A stretch of DNA of 64,000 bases from Desulfobacteraceae bacterium. GTDB taxonomy: Bacteria > Desulfobacterota > Desulfobacteria > Desulfobacterales > SURF-7. Positions 36,756 through 45,643 of this stretch are shown here, one piece after another (position 1 is the first letter of the stretch; each line of letters starts with the position of its first letter). The stretch lies in the NCBI GenBank assembly GCA_003599865.1, contig QZKS01000020.1, forward strand, positions 62,001-126,000, read 5' to 3'. The notes beneath the pieces are model-generated. The model saw nothing but the letters and a program-made list of their open reading frames with translations. It made no database searches and was not told the DNA's origin. A program made the position numbers and the translations under genes.

Positions 36756-37500
36756 TCACGTGAATCACGCTTCCCGTGATATACGTACCGCTCCCGGCAA
36801 GAAAGGAAACCACATCTGCCACTTCTTCCGGTTTCCCCATCCGGCCCAACGGCACCTGCCGGACGATCTGCTGCCGGATCTCTTCGGAAAGATCTTTGGT
36901 CATATCGGTTTCAATAAAACCGGGAGACACCGAATTCACCAGGATGTTTCGTCCCCAAAGTTCCTTGGACAGGGATCGGGTCATCGCGTCCATCCCCGCC
37001 TTTTCCATGGTATAGGGAATCTGGCCTGCATTGCCGGTATGCCCGACCACGCTTGAGATATTGATGATCCTGCCCGATGACGTTTTGATCATAAAAACAC
37101 GGAGCACTCTTTTGGTAAGATACCATACCCCGCGAAGAACCGACCGCTGTGAATCAAAGGAATCCATTTTCATCCGGACCATGGGCTCGTTGATGCACAT
37201 CCCGGCATTGTTCACCAGCACATCCACACGGCCCGCCTTCTCCTGAATTACACCGACCATTCTTTCCACCTGGTCGATATCGTTCATATCCGCCTGCAAT
37301 AAACATCCGTTTCCATGGATTTCGGAAAGAACCTGATGAGCGGATTCCCGGCTGTTCCGGAAATGAATCCCGACATAAAAACCGTTTTGGGACAAGGCGC
37401 GGCTGCATGCCGCACCAATGCCGGTCCCGCCTCCGGTTATGATCGCAACCGGCCTGTCCTGACTATTCAAATGTTTTCTGTTTCCGTTGCTGCTGATCAT
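36733..37500 (-). CDS. 3-oxoacyl-ACP reductase, FabG-like
   Basis: Short-chain dehydrogenase of 255 residues that would reduce the 3-keto group. The nucleotide motif GGGTGIGAA lies near 22-30, NNAG near 97, catalytic Ser in NISSVVG near 147 and the YxxxK pair in YTMEKAG near 162. The ending GSVIHVNGGMYCG is typical of FabG. Its ATG overlaps the stop of the FabA-like gene (ATGA). Confidence 0.9.
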   Translation of the reverse strand: MISSNGNRKHLNSQDRPVAIITGGGTGIGAACSRALSQNGFYVGIHFRNSRESAHQVLSEIHGNGCLLQADMNDIDQVERMVGVIQEKAGRVDVLVNNAGMCINEPMVRMKMDSFDSQRSVLRGVWYLTKRVLRVFMIKTSSGRIINISSVVGHTGNAGQIPYTMEKAGMDAMTRSLSKELWGRNILVNSVSPGFIETDMTKDLSEEIRQQIVRQVPLGRMGKPEEVADVVSFLAGSGTYITGSVIHVNGGMYCG

Positions 37501-38099
37501 ACGACCTTCTTTTCCCTATTCATTCCTCCCGTCGAGTGGGGTGACGGCTCCGGATAATCCGGATAGGTGATCTCCTGAAAAACCCCTACACGGGCGCTGC
37601 GGACATCCGCAATCGGTTCATCATCCACAAAGACTTTTCCATCTGCGACGGCAAGGCTTGTCCCGGTTTTTTTCAATTCCTGAAATCGGGTGACCATCAA
37701 CTCGAATCGGACAACCTTGTTGTATGGACGAATCTGACCCTGAAACCGAATCTCATTGCTTCCCAAGGCCCTTCCGGCGCCGGTTGCCCCCCGCCATACA
37801 CAATAGAAACCCAGCAGCTGCCAGATGGCATCCACACAAAGGCAGCCGGGCTGAACCGGATCTCCGGGAAAATGACACTGGAAATACCAGGCATCCAGCC
37901 GGATGTCCTGCTCGGCGGCAATCCATCCCCGGCTGCCATCCCTGGTAATGGAAAGGATGCGGTCCAGCATTAAAAAAGGCGGTGCCGGCAGACGCGCCTC
38001 AAAATGCAGGGGCGGATCTTCCACCAGACGTCCATAGGCAAACGCAATTAAATGATGCAGATCAAACCGGTTCCGATTTTTAAAACAATCATATTTCAT
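37497..38099 (-). CDS. FabA-like 3-hydroxyacyl-ACP dehydratase
   Basis: A 200-residue hot-dog enzyme. The motif CHFPGDPVQPGCLCVDAIWQ (about 78-97) closely follows FabA, including catalytic His and Asp, and is preceded by PAPPFLMLDRI. FabA-type enzymes dehydrate and can also isomerise the double bond to cis-3, a route to unsaturated chains. I start at the ATG at 38099, overlapping the upstream stop by four bases with GGAGGAGA before it. The operon therefore encodes two dehydratases. Confidence 0.87.
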   Translation of the reverse strand: MKYDCFKNRNRFDLHHLIAFAYGRLVEDPPLHFEARLPAPPFLMLDRILSITRDGSRGWIAAEQDIRLDAWYFQCHFPGDPVQPGCLCVDAIWQLLGFYCVWRGATGAGRALGSNEIRFQGQIRPYNKVVRFELMVTRFQELKKTGTSLAVADGKVFVDDEPIADVRSARVGVFQEITYPDYPEPSPHSTGGMNREKKVV

Positions 38100-38911
38100 C
38101 CGATACTCTCTCCTCCGTCCACACATATCAGCGAACCGTTCACCCACGAGGCTTCATCCAGGCATAACAGAAAAATAACATCCGCCACATCTTCCGGCAC
38201 GGTCAGCCGGCGGAAAGGGTTTCGTTCCATTGCATGACTTCTGATTTTCTGATTTCCGGGTATGACCTGCAAGGCCGGTGTATCGCAGACTCCTGCCTGA
38301 ATCACGTTGGACCGGATTCCATAGGGCGAAAACTCCACGGCAATGGCGCGGGATACGGACTCCAGAACCGCCTTTGCAGCAGAAACCGCGGCATATCCCT
38401 TCCAGGCAATCTTGTTTCCTTCGCTTGTCAGACTGAGAACGCGGGCATCATGCGCAAATAAGCCAAGCCGATGGATATCCTGGACCCATTCGACAATATT
38501 GGATCCCATGGCCTGAATCGTTCTGGAAAAATCCTCCTTATCCAGGAAGTGCTGATTGTTGTAAGTTCCCTCTGAATCGTCGAACGGTGCGAGAAGTTTT
38601 AAATTTCCGAACGCCACGGAATGCAGCATCATCCTGATTTTTCCATCGGTCCCCAATCTCTCCTTCATCACATCCAGAACGCTTTTGCGTCCTTCTGTGG
38701 AAAGTGCATCCGTGTTCATGGCAACCAGCTGGACGCCTGCCGAACGAATCCTCTCAAACAACGGCTCAATTCTCTGCATGGCACCTCTTCGATCCCGATG
38801 GACAATACAGATATTCATGCCGTGACGGGCCAGCTTCCGTGCCGTCGCCAAACCGAATCCGCTTGAACCGCCGATGATCAGTGCCCAGTAGTTTGTGTCA
38901 AATCGTATCAT
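38096..38911 (-). CDS. Enoyl-ACP reductase-like short-chain dehydrogenase
   Basis: Would reduce the enoyl-ACP to finish each cycle. The 271-residue protein has GGSSGFGLATA near 14-24, the segment HSVAFGN near 105 and the spacing Y-x6-K (GYAAVSAAK, near 173), which is typical of enoyl-ACP reductases (FabI/FabL) rather than the YxxxK of FabG. The ATG at 38911 overlaps the fabD end by 14 bases. The longer frame to 39067 lies inside fabD and is rejected. Confidence 0.82.
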   Translation of the reverse strand: MIRFDTNYWALIIGGSSGFGLATARKLARHGMNICIVHRDRRGAMQRIEPLFERIRSAGVQLVAMNTDALSTEGRKSVLDVMKERLGTDGKIRMMLHSVAFGNLKLLAPFDDSEGTYNNQHFLDKEDFSRTIQAMGSNIVEWVQDIHRLGLFAHDARVLSLTSEGNKIAWKGYAAVSAAKAVLESVSRAIAVEFSPYGIRSNVIQAGVCDTPALQVIPGNQKIRSHAMERNPFRRLTVPEDVADVIFLLCLDEASWVNGSLICVDGGESIG

Positions 38912-39860
38912 CTGATTTCCTGTTCTGAAATTCCCGCATCGCGCCGGAAAAGGTAGTGATCGAAGAACACGTTGCGCCAATGCTTTGAAAAAAATTCCGG
39001 AGAGGGCGGCCGGGTCCGATCTCATAAATGCAGGAGGCCTTTTGGGAGAGCAGACGCATATTTTCATTCCATTTTACGGTATTGCTGAGCTGTTCCAACA
39101 GGTTGTTCAGGATATCGCGGCAGCTTCCGTCATGAAAGGAACCGGTAAAATTGGATGCCACCCTTACGGCTCTTTCCGGAGAAATTGTATCCGCTACCCG
39201 ATTCAAGACTTCCTCAAACAGCATCGTGATTCCGCGCATGAAACGGCTGTGAAAGGGTGCACTGACCTGTAACGGAACGAACCGTATGGCATCCGGGGAA
39301 GACACCGATTCTCTGATTCTTCTGACGGCCGTATCCATACTGCCTGCACGGCCGCTGATGACAATCTGCTGTAAAGAATTGAGATTCGCGATATCAATCG
39401 GCAGATCATCCAGCGCCTTACGGACAGAATGGATTGGTATGTTCTCCCCGATGACGGCGGTCATGCTTCCGGATCCCAGGGGAGATGCTTTCTGCATCAG
39501 CTTTCCTCTTTCCTGAACGACCTGTAAAGCATCCCGGTATGACAGGGCGCCGGCCGCCGTCAGAGCAGTATATTCGCCCAGGCTGTGCCCTCCGTAAAAT
39601 GACGGTTCCATCTGAAATTCCTGTTGAATTGTTCGATACATGGCGATTTCGGTTGCCAGGATGCAGGGCTGTGCGTATTCCGTTAAATGTAATTTTTCAT
39701 TTTTCATAAAGCACATGGCCGGCACATCCCATCCCAGAACATCGGATGCTTCTTCATAGGTACTTCGGGCGATCGGGGAACCATCATGGAAATCTTTTCC
39801 CATTCCTGCACGCTGCGAACCCTGGCCCGGAAATACGACTGCAATTTTTTCTCCACTCAT
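38898..39860 (-). CDS. fabD: Malonyl-CoA:ACP transacylase
   Basis: Loads malonyl units on the acyl carrier protein. The 320 residues have VVFPGQGSQRAGMG at 8-21, the catalytic Ser93 in GHSLGEYTAL, and the His near 199 in SAPFHSRFM. It is the first gene of the nine-gene operon. The start at 39860 is chosen because the reading frame then begins directly at the family N-terminus; GAGGAGAAGAACAGGAT precedes it. The possible sigma-54 promoter lies about 130 bases upstream. Confidence 0.92.
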   Translation of the reverse strand: MSGEKIAVVFPGQGSQRAGMGKDFHDGSPIARSTYEEASDVLGWDVPAMCFMKNEKLHLTEYAQPCILATEIAMYRTIQQEFQMEPSFYGGHSLGEYTALTAAGALSYRDALQVVQERGKLMQKASPLGSGSMTAVIGENIPIHSVRKALDDLPIDIANLNSLQQIVISGRAGSMDTAVRRIRESVSSPDAIRFVPLQVSAPFHSRFMRGITMLFEEVLNRVADTISPERAVRVASNFTGSFHDGSCRDILNNLLEQLSNTVKWNENMRLLSQKASCIYEIGPGRPLRNFFQSIGATCSSITTFSGAMREFQNRKSDDTI

Positions 39861-39988
39861 ATCCTGTTCTTCTCCTCTGTTAAGAGACGTCTTTTCACCT
39901 GACTTATTTCCAAACCTACTTGACGAATTCAAATACTTCCTTATTGTTTTATCGTAATGTAATCGGCGAATGACATCTCGGAAGGACT

Positions 39989-40004
39989 ATCAAGATACAT
40001 GCCG
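39989..40004 (-). promoter_or_regulatory. Candidate sigma-54 promoter of the fatty-acid operon
   Basis: Leftward it reads CGGCATG-TATC-TTGAT. The -24 part agrees with GGCAYR; the -12 part has TTG but GA instead of GC. It lies about 130 bases before the fabD start and about 118 bases from the centre of the palindrome at 40110-40132, the usual distance between a sigma-54 promoter and its activator site. Confidence 0.45.
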
Positions 40005-40109
40005 GCAGACAGAAGATATTTTTAACCGGTTGAACTGAAATACAAAATTTTATTTTTACTTTTACTGTCTGCCTGTGTTATTTTATCCTGCCGACATCGC
40101 CTGAACAGA

Positions 40110-40132
40110 GAATGTACATGAAATGTACATTC
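40110..40132. promoter_or_regulatory. Perfect 10-bp palindrome, likely activator binding site
   Basis: GAATGTACAT and ATGTACATTC flank a GAA spacer. The repeat lies about 31 bases before the start of the divergent sigma-54 activator gene and upstream of the fabD promoter, so one site could serve both activation of the operon and autoregulation. Confidence 0.6.
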
Positions 40133-40162
40133 CGAAAGAACCGACAGAACAAAGAGAAAAAA

Positions 40163-41671
40163 ATGCCTGAACAGAAAAGACTCAACAGTGAAGACCGCGA
40201 ATTTTTCATCACCGTCAAAACAGCATCCCTCAGCAATCCTTTCAGTGAAAAACGGATCGTGCTGGATCAGACCATTTCCGGAACCGGCTCCCATCAGATC
40301 GATGAAACCGTGAATGCCGTAGAGCAGCGAATCGAAATACTGGAAAAAAATCAACAGATAGACCTGAAATCCCTTTCTGATCCGGATCAGAATCTGATCG
40401 AAGCCGCCCACCTTTTTATCTTCTTTTACCGGTTTCGAAAAAAATTCGACCGGTTTATCGAAGAACAACTGACAGCAGAAGACAAGACCTTTCTGGCTCC
40501 CTTTACAGGAGACGGGGTTTCCGTCCCCTTTGCCGGAGAAGGAATCTCGTTTCTTCAAAAAAGAGGATTCAAAACAGAAAGCATCCAGAAGGCCTTTGAG
40601 GAAAGCTACCAGCTGCGGCGGGCCTTTTTCTTCATCGACCGGAACCTGATCGGCAGAAGTCCTGCCATGAAAAAACTCCGGTATGATTTATGGAACAATA
40701 TCTTCACCCACGATATCGATCTGTATCGCCGGTATTTATGGAACAAGATGGAAGACTTCTCCACACTCATTCTCGGGAAAACCGGAACCGGAAAAGGGGC
40801 AGCCGCAGCAGCCATCGGCCGATCCGGATTCATTCCTTTTGACATGAAAAAGCAGCGATTTGTTCATAATTTTACCAAGTCTTTTATCTCCATCAATCTT
40901 TCCCAGTTTCCGGAAACCCTGATTGAATCGGAACTCTTCGGCCATAAAAAGGGCTCATTTACCGGTGCCACGGAAAATCACAAGGGTGTATTTGAAAGAT
41001 GCAGTCCGCTCGGGTCCATCCTGCTGGATGAGATCGGAGAGGTCTCCCTTCCGATCCAGATCAAACTGCTTCAGGTTCTCCAGGAAAGGATTTTCTACCC
41101 GGTAGGAAGCCATAAGGCGGAAAAATTCAACGGCAGGGTGATTGCCGCAACCAACCGGTCCGTTGCGGAGCTGAGAAAAAACAAAACTTTCCGGGATGAC
41201 TTTTATTACCGGCTCTGCTCGGACATTATCATGATTCCTTCCTTGCAGCAGAGAATTCAGGAAGATCCCAAAGAGCTTGACGATCTTCTGGATCTGATCA
41301 TTGAGCGCACTGTCGGAGAACAATCAAAGGAACTGGCCGGCATGGTCCGGTCCGTCATCGATAAACGGCTGGGTATGGATTACCCCTGGCCGGGAAATGT
41401 CCGGGAGCTGGAACAGTGTGTCAGGAGGGTTCTCTTAAAAAAAGAATATTGCGGTGACCATCTGCCCGATTCACCGGATTTGAATAGTCGTCTGATCCAG
41501 GGGATTGAACAGGGAGATATCTCGGCCCAGAACCTTCTCTCCGGATATTGCAAGATTCTGTATAACCGCTACGGCACCTTTGAGGAGGTTTCCAGAAGAA
41601 CAAGGCTGGACCGGAGAACGGTCAATAAATATATCCGGGAATGGAGTGAAGACACGCAGGAAGACGATTAG
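40163..41671 (+). CDS. Sigma-54 activator with unusual N-terminal domain
   Basis: An AAA+ enhancer-binding protein of 502 residues. The N-terminal 180 residues are helical and not a recognised receiver, GAF or PAS domain. The AAA+ core has Walker A GKTGTGKG (205-212; its last residue is Gly), the sigma-54 loop GSFTGA (264-269), Walker B SILLDEIGE (about 286) and a sensor region. The C-terminal helix-turn-helix is TFEEVSRRTRLDRRTVNKYI. It diverges from the fatty-acid operon and probably controls it. The ATG at 40163 is preferred; the frame opens at 40112 inside the palindrome. Confidence 0.87.
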   Translation: MPEQKRLNSEDREFFITVKTASLSNPFSEKRIVLDQTISGTGSHQIDETVNAVEQRIEILEKNQQIDLKSLSDPDQNLIEAAHLFIFFYRFRKKFDRFIEEQLTAEDKTFLAPFTGDGVSVPFAGEGISFLQKRGFKTESIQKAFEESYQLRRAFFFIDRNLIGRSPAMKKLRYDLWNNIFTHDIDLYRRYLWNKMEDFSTLILGKTGTGKGAAAAAIGRSGFIPFDMKKQRFVHNFTKSFISINLSQFPETLIESELFGHKKGSFTGATENHKGVFERCSPLGSILLDEIGEVSLPIQIKLLQVLQERIFYPVGSHKAEKFNGRVIAATNRSVAELRKNKTFRDDFYYRLCSDIIMIPSLQQRIQEDPKELDDLLDLIIERTVGEQSKELAGMVRSVIDKRLGMDYPWPGNVRELEQCVRRVLLKKEYCGDHLPDSPDLNSRLIQGIEQGDISAQNLLSGYCKILYNRYGTFEEVSRRTRLDRRTVNKYIREWSEDTQEDD

Positions 41672-42675
41672 GATCTGATCCGCTCCCGGATCTCACGGAT
41701 CAGGGCGGAGCAAACCTGATTGGCATCCGCCACAATCGCGACATCGGCCATTTTCATCATCGGCGCCTCCGGATTTTTATTGACGGCGATAATGAATTTT
41801 GCATCGGACAATGCGGCAGTATGCTGAATCGCACCGCTGATGCCGAATGACAGCAGCAGAAGCGGCTTGATCTGCCTTCCGGCCTGACCGATCAATGAAT
41901 CATCGTCCGCCCAGCCCGAATACACCACCGGCCGCGTGGCGCCGACCTCTCCTCCGAGAAGTTCCGCCAGCGCAAACAGTTTTTTGAACTTTTGCTTGCT
42001 TCCCATGCCCCTGCCGCCGCAAACAACGATTTTTGCATCTTCAATTCTGTTGGTACGCGGAGGTTCATGTTTTGAACGGATCAACCGAACCCGGTTTTCC
42101 GGTAATCGTTTGGGAACCGGGATAGGAATCACTTTACCGCTTGCATGGTAATCATGTGGCAGTTCCTTGAAAACTCCCGCCCGGACCGTTGCCATCTGCG
42201 GCCTGTGATGGGGTGTAATAATCTTTGCCAGAAGATTTCCCCCAAAAGCCGGGGCTGTCTGCACAAGCAGACCATCACCATTGATTTCAAGATCCACACA
42301 GTCGGCCGTCAATCCGGTATGGACCCGCTTTGCCACACGCGGAGCAAATTCTCTTCCAAAACAGGTCGCCCCTACCAGCAACATCTCCGGCTGATATTTC
42401 CTGACGATCATCTCCATTAAAACGACATATGTTTCCACATGATATTCATGGAGGGAATCGTGATCAATGACATACACTTTTTCCGCGCCATGAGCGATAT
42501 ATTCATTGACATACTCCTGAACGCCGTTGCCGAAAATCACCGCACATACCTGACTTCCGGTTTTTTTCGCCAGTTCAACCGACTTTGCCAGAAGCTGAAG
42601 CGTCACCCGATTCCGGAAATAATTTCGATAATCACCAAAAACCCAGATCTCTTTTGCCGTTTTTTTCATATTCAA
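41668..42675 (-). CDS. etfA: Electron transfer flavoprotein alpha subunit
   Basis: Takes electrons from acyl-CoA dehydrogenase and passes them on. The 335 residues have the FAD-binding C-terminal domain: GGRGMGS near 220, YSGWADDDSLIGQAGRQIKP near 249, and SFGISGAIQH near 275. It overlaps etfB by four bases and ends tail to tail with the sigma-54 activator gene (four-base overlap). No N-terminal ferredoxin domain is present. Confidence 0.93.
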   Translation of the reverse strand: MNMKKTAKEIWVFGDYRNYFRNRVTLQLLAKSVELAKKTGSQVCAVIFGNGVQEYVNEYIAHGAEKVYVIDHDSLHEYHVETYVVLMEMIVRKYQPEMLLVGATCFGREFAPRVAKRVHTGLTADCVDLEINGDGLLVQTAPAFGGNLLAKIITPHHRPQMATVRAGVFKELPHDYHASGKVIPIPVPKRLPENRVRLIRSKHEPPRTNRIEDAKIVVCGGRGMGSKQKFKKLFALAELLGGEVGATRPVVYSGWADDDSLIGQAGRQIKPLLLLSFGISGAIQHTAALSDAKFIIAVNKNPEAPMMKMADVAIVADANQVCSALIREIRERIRS

Positions 42676-43502
42676 TCACTGTGCTCGTGTGTTTTCAGAT
42701 CTTTTTCCATGGCGCTGCCGATCTTATCTCCGAATTTTTCAAAAACCTCTTCCAAAATCTTTTTTACGGCGCCTGTCATGACATGATTCTTTTTCTCCGC
42801 CGTGGATGAAAACACGTCCAGTATCCTTGTCGGCGAGGCTTTCATGCCGATCTGTTCCGGAGAAAGCCCCAGATCGGCTGCATTCAGTGTCGTAATGCCG
42901 GAAAATTGAAACGCCTCCTCCAATCCGGACAGGGTTGCGTATCGCGGACGGAATTGTCTGGTCGTGATGGTCACCAGCCCCGGGAGATCCATTTCCAGGG
43001 TTTCCAGAAAATCATCGGAAAGCCGCGTCATTCTGAGACATTTGTCCTTGCATTCCAGGCTTTCAATATAGGCGGCACAGGGAATATTCAATTCCTCGGC
43101 AAGCTGGGGACCCACCTGGGCTGTTTCACTGTCGGCTGTCTGGCTTCCGCAGATCACCAGGTCAAACTCCGGGCATTCCTTTTCAATGGCCCGCGCAATG
43201 GTGAACGAGGTGATCATGGTATCCGCACCGGCCATTTGTTTGTCGGTCAGCAGCACCCCCCGGTCCGCCCCCAGGGTCAAGGCCTCATACAAGACCTCCG
43301 CAGCCATGGGCGGCCCCATGGTCATCGCCGTGATATGCCCCCCGTATTCACGCTTGATCCGGAGAGCGGCCTCAAGGGCATGCTTGCAGGCGGGATTCAT
43401 CATGCCTTCCGCCATTTCCCGCTTCAGGGTTCCGGTACGGGAGTCCCAGGGAAGCTCGGAAACCATGGGAACCTGTTTGATACAGACAATCAATTTCAGC
43501 AT
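42672..43502 (-). CDS. etfB: Electron transfer flavoprotein beta subunit
   Basis: Partner of EtfA. The 276 residues begin LKLIVCIKQVP, contain the nucleotide-binding segment DSETAQVGPQLAEEL (near 118) and TTRQFRPRY near 176. Whether this ETF bifurcates electrons cannot be decided from the sequence alone. The ATG at 43502 gives the family N-terminus; the frame to 43550 adds residues with no match. It lies 58 bases downstream of the acyl-CoA dehydrogenase gene. Confidence 0.93.
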   Translation of the reverse strand: MLKLIVCIKQVPMVSELPWDSRTGTLKREMAEGMMNPACKHALEAALRIKREYGGHITAMTMGPPMAAEVLYEALTLGADRGVLLTDKQMAGADTMITSFTIARAIEKECPEFDLVICGSQTADSETAQVGPQLAEELNIPCAAYIESLECKDKCLRMTRLSDDFLETLEMDLPGLVTITTRQFRPRYATLSGLEEAFQFSGITTLNAADLGLSPEQIGMKASPTRILDVFSSTAEKKNHVMTGAVKKILEEVFEKFGDKIGSAMEKDLKTHEHSD

Positions 43503-43560
43503 GGTGATACAATGTCCTTGTCGGCAGATTCGGTTCTTTTTCCGGTCCAATATTTCACGT

Positions 43561-44712
43561 TCATGTCGGTGTCGTCAGCAGGTGACGTGCAATCACCATC
43601 CGCTGAACCTCGCTGGTGCCTTCATAGATCTCCGTAACCTTGGCATCACGGAAATACCGTTCCACATCATATTCCTTGCTGTACCCGTACCCGCCGTGAA
43701 TCCGGACGGCAAGGCCCGTTATTTTGGAAGCCATGGTACTGCAGAATAGTTTTGCCTTGGCTGCCTCCGGTCCGAATTTCTTTCCGGCATCCTTGTATGC
43801 ACAGGCCTTATATAAAAGAAGGCGGGCCGCATCAATTTCCGTCGACATCTCTGCAAGATAATTCTGAATCGTCTGGAAAGAAGCAATGGGACGCCGGAAC
43901 TGCTGTCTTTCCTTGGCGTACTTTAACGATGCTTCAAATGCCGCCTGTGCAATCCCTAAAGCCTGGGCTGCAATCCCGATCCTCCCGGTATCCAGAGCGG
44001 CAAGACCCACTTTCAGGCCATCCCCCCTTCGCCCCAGGAGATTGTTTTCCGAAACCCTGCAATCCTCAAAAAAAAGGGATGAAACCTGGTTTGCCCGCAT
44101 ACCGCACAAGTCTTCTATTTCTCCTACGGAAAACCCGGGCGTCTTTTTTTCAACGATAAAAACGCTCGCCGCCTTCTTGGGATTCTGGGGGTCTGTAACG
44201 GCAAAGATAAGGGCACAGCCGCATACGCCGCCATTGGTCACAAATATTTTGGTTCCGTTGATGACATACTCCCGGCCATCCTGTATGGCATTGGTCTCGA
44301 CCCCGCCGGCATCGGAACCGGCATTGGCCTCGGTCAGACAAAAGGCGCCGATCTGTTCACCACCGGCAAGAGACGGCAGAAACTGCTTTTTCTGTTCCTC
44401 GGTCCCGAACAGGACAATGGGATAGGCTCCCACACTGTTATGAACGGTTATGCAGAGCCCCATTGCTGCGCTGACACGGGATATTTCTTCGATAATGATC
44501 GCATAACTGATGCTGTCCAGACCGGCACCTCCGTATTCCCGGGGGATCTGAAGCCCGAAATAATTCAGAGACCTCATTTTTTCCACAACCTCCCACGGAA
44601 ATCGGGCATCCTGATCAATCTCGTGCGCAATGGGACCAAGCTCCGTTTCCACAAACTCGCGGACGGTCTTCCGAACCAGCTTATGTTTCATGCATGGGTT
44701 AAAATCCAACAC
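43561..44712 (-). CDS. Acyl-CoA dehydrogenase
   Basis: FAD enzyme that introduces an alpha,beta double bond into an acyl-CoA. The 383 residues have the family motifs AFCLTEANAGSDAGG near 127, FVTNGG near 160, and the C-terminal IHGGYGYSKEYDVERYFRDA followed by EIYEGTSEVQR, which includes the catalytic Glu. Chain-length preference cannot be judged. It heads the operon with etfB and etfA; a paralogue lies at 45644. Confidence 0.92.
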   Translation of the reverse strand: MLDFNPCMKHKLVRKTVREFVETELGPIAHEIDQDARFPWEVVEKMRSLNYFGLQIPREYGGAGLDSISYAIIIEEISRVSAAMGLCITVHNSVGAYPIVLFGTEEQKKQFLPSLAGGEQIGAFCLTEANAGSDAGGVETNAIQDGREYVINGTKIFVTNGGVCGCALIFAVTDPQNPKKAASVFIVEKKTPGFSVGEIEDLCGMRANQVSSLFFEDCRVSENNLLGRRGDGLKVGLAALDTGRIGIAAQALGIAQAAFEASLKYAKERQQFRRPIASFQTIQNYLAEMSTEIDAARLLLYKACAYKDAGKKFGPEAAKAKLFCSTMASKITGLAVRIHGGYGYSKEYDVERYFRDAKVTEIYEGTSEVQRMVIARHLLTTPT

Positions 44713-45043
44713 ACCGCTCCCGTTATGTTCTGTTTTTCGTATTATCCGTGATGATTGCTGCCGTCACGGGCAATAAGCTGATTTTAATTACAAGGGGCCA
44801 TCATTCCTGTCAAGGAGAAGATACGGTTTTTTACCGATATTATTTGACCAATCATAACGGATGGTTTTCACCATTTCCGGTGATCACATTTTTATTGAAC
44901 ATTATGATCCGATCATGTATCAATCGAACAGACGTGACCATTCGACAATGTAACCGATTGTTTTCATCTGAAAACAGTTGTTCTTCAACGGTTTCAAATC
45001 CGATCACCTTAAATCCCGGCCGTATCCGGGGCTTGGAGATGGT
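44713..45043. other. Divergent control region between acyl-CoA dehydrogenase and XRE-cupin genes
   Basis: No gene is supported in these 331 bases. It must carry promoters for both directions. A near-palindrome at 44960-44975 is listed separately. GGAG at about 45035 is the ribosome-binding site of the regulator gene. Confidence 0.55.
44960..44975. promoter_or_regulatory. Candidate operator of the XRE-cupin regulator
   Basis: GTTTTCA and TGAAAAC form a perfect 7-bp inverted repeat with a two-base spacer, 68 bases before the regulator start. XRE-family proteins often bind such short compact palindromes, frequently upstream of their own gene. Confidence 0.45.
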
Positions 45044-45595
45044 ATGGCAAGCCAGAAAGCAAACATCATGATTTCCACAGGAAAAAAAATCAAGACCGTC
45101 CGGACCCAAAAAAAAATTACCCTCGATCAGGTGGCAAACGATACCGGCTATAAAAAAGACTACCTCAAAAAAATTGAGGCCGGAACCGTTATACCGCCCG
45201 TTGGAGCGATTTTACAGATCTCAAGAGCGCTACAGATTGATTCCGGCCTTTTGTTGAAAGACCAGGAAGAAAAAGTGGAAAAACGGGCAAAGGCCTATGT
45301 CAAACGAACCGATAATTATGCCTATACGACGCTGACGCCGGGTGCGGAAAACAAACACTTAAAAGCCTTCCGTGTCAATATTCAGGCGATGAAGGAACAC
45401 AAAAAAGTAGCCTATCAGCACGAAGGCGAAGAGTTTGTGTATGTACTTTCCGGCAGGATTGAAATTGAGATCGGTGAAAATCTCAACACCCTGAAAAAAG
45501 GAGAGTCCCTTCATTTTAACTCGGCAATCAAACACAAACTGCGGAATATCGGTAAAACAGATGCCGAACTGCTGGTCGTGATTTACAGTCCGTGA
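45044..45595 (+). CDS. XRE-family regulator with cupin domain
   Basis: A 183-residue transcription factor: an N-terminal helix-turn-helix (about 11-66, with ITLDQVANDTGYKKDYLKKI) and a C-terminal cupin (about 105-183) with HEGEEFVYVLSGRIEI and KGESLHFNS. Cupin-XRE regulators usually sense a small metabolite and control nearby catabolic genes. The start follows GGAG at about 5 bases. It lies 48 bases before the second acyl-CoA dehydrogenase gene. Confidence 0.9.
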   Translation: MASQKANIMISTGKKIKTVRTQKKITLDQVANDTGYKKDYLKKIEAGTVIPPVGAILQISRALQIDSGLLLKDQEEKVEKRAKAYVKRTDNYAYTTLTPGAENKHLKAFRVNIQAMKEHKKVAYQHEGEEFVYVLSGRIEIEIGENLNTLKKGESLHFNSAIKHKLRNIGKTDAELLVVIYSP

Positions 45596-45643
45596 GGAAA
45601 AAAATTTGATGACCCGTTTCATGAAAGACCGGAAAGGAGAGGA

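Noticed and set aside
33343-39860. Identity as an aryl-polyene or ladderane cluster
   Set aside because: Some gene types are shared, but there is no thioesterase, AMP ligase, glycosyltransferase or radical SAM gene, and an enoyl reductase is present. The product is left open.
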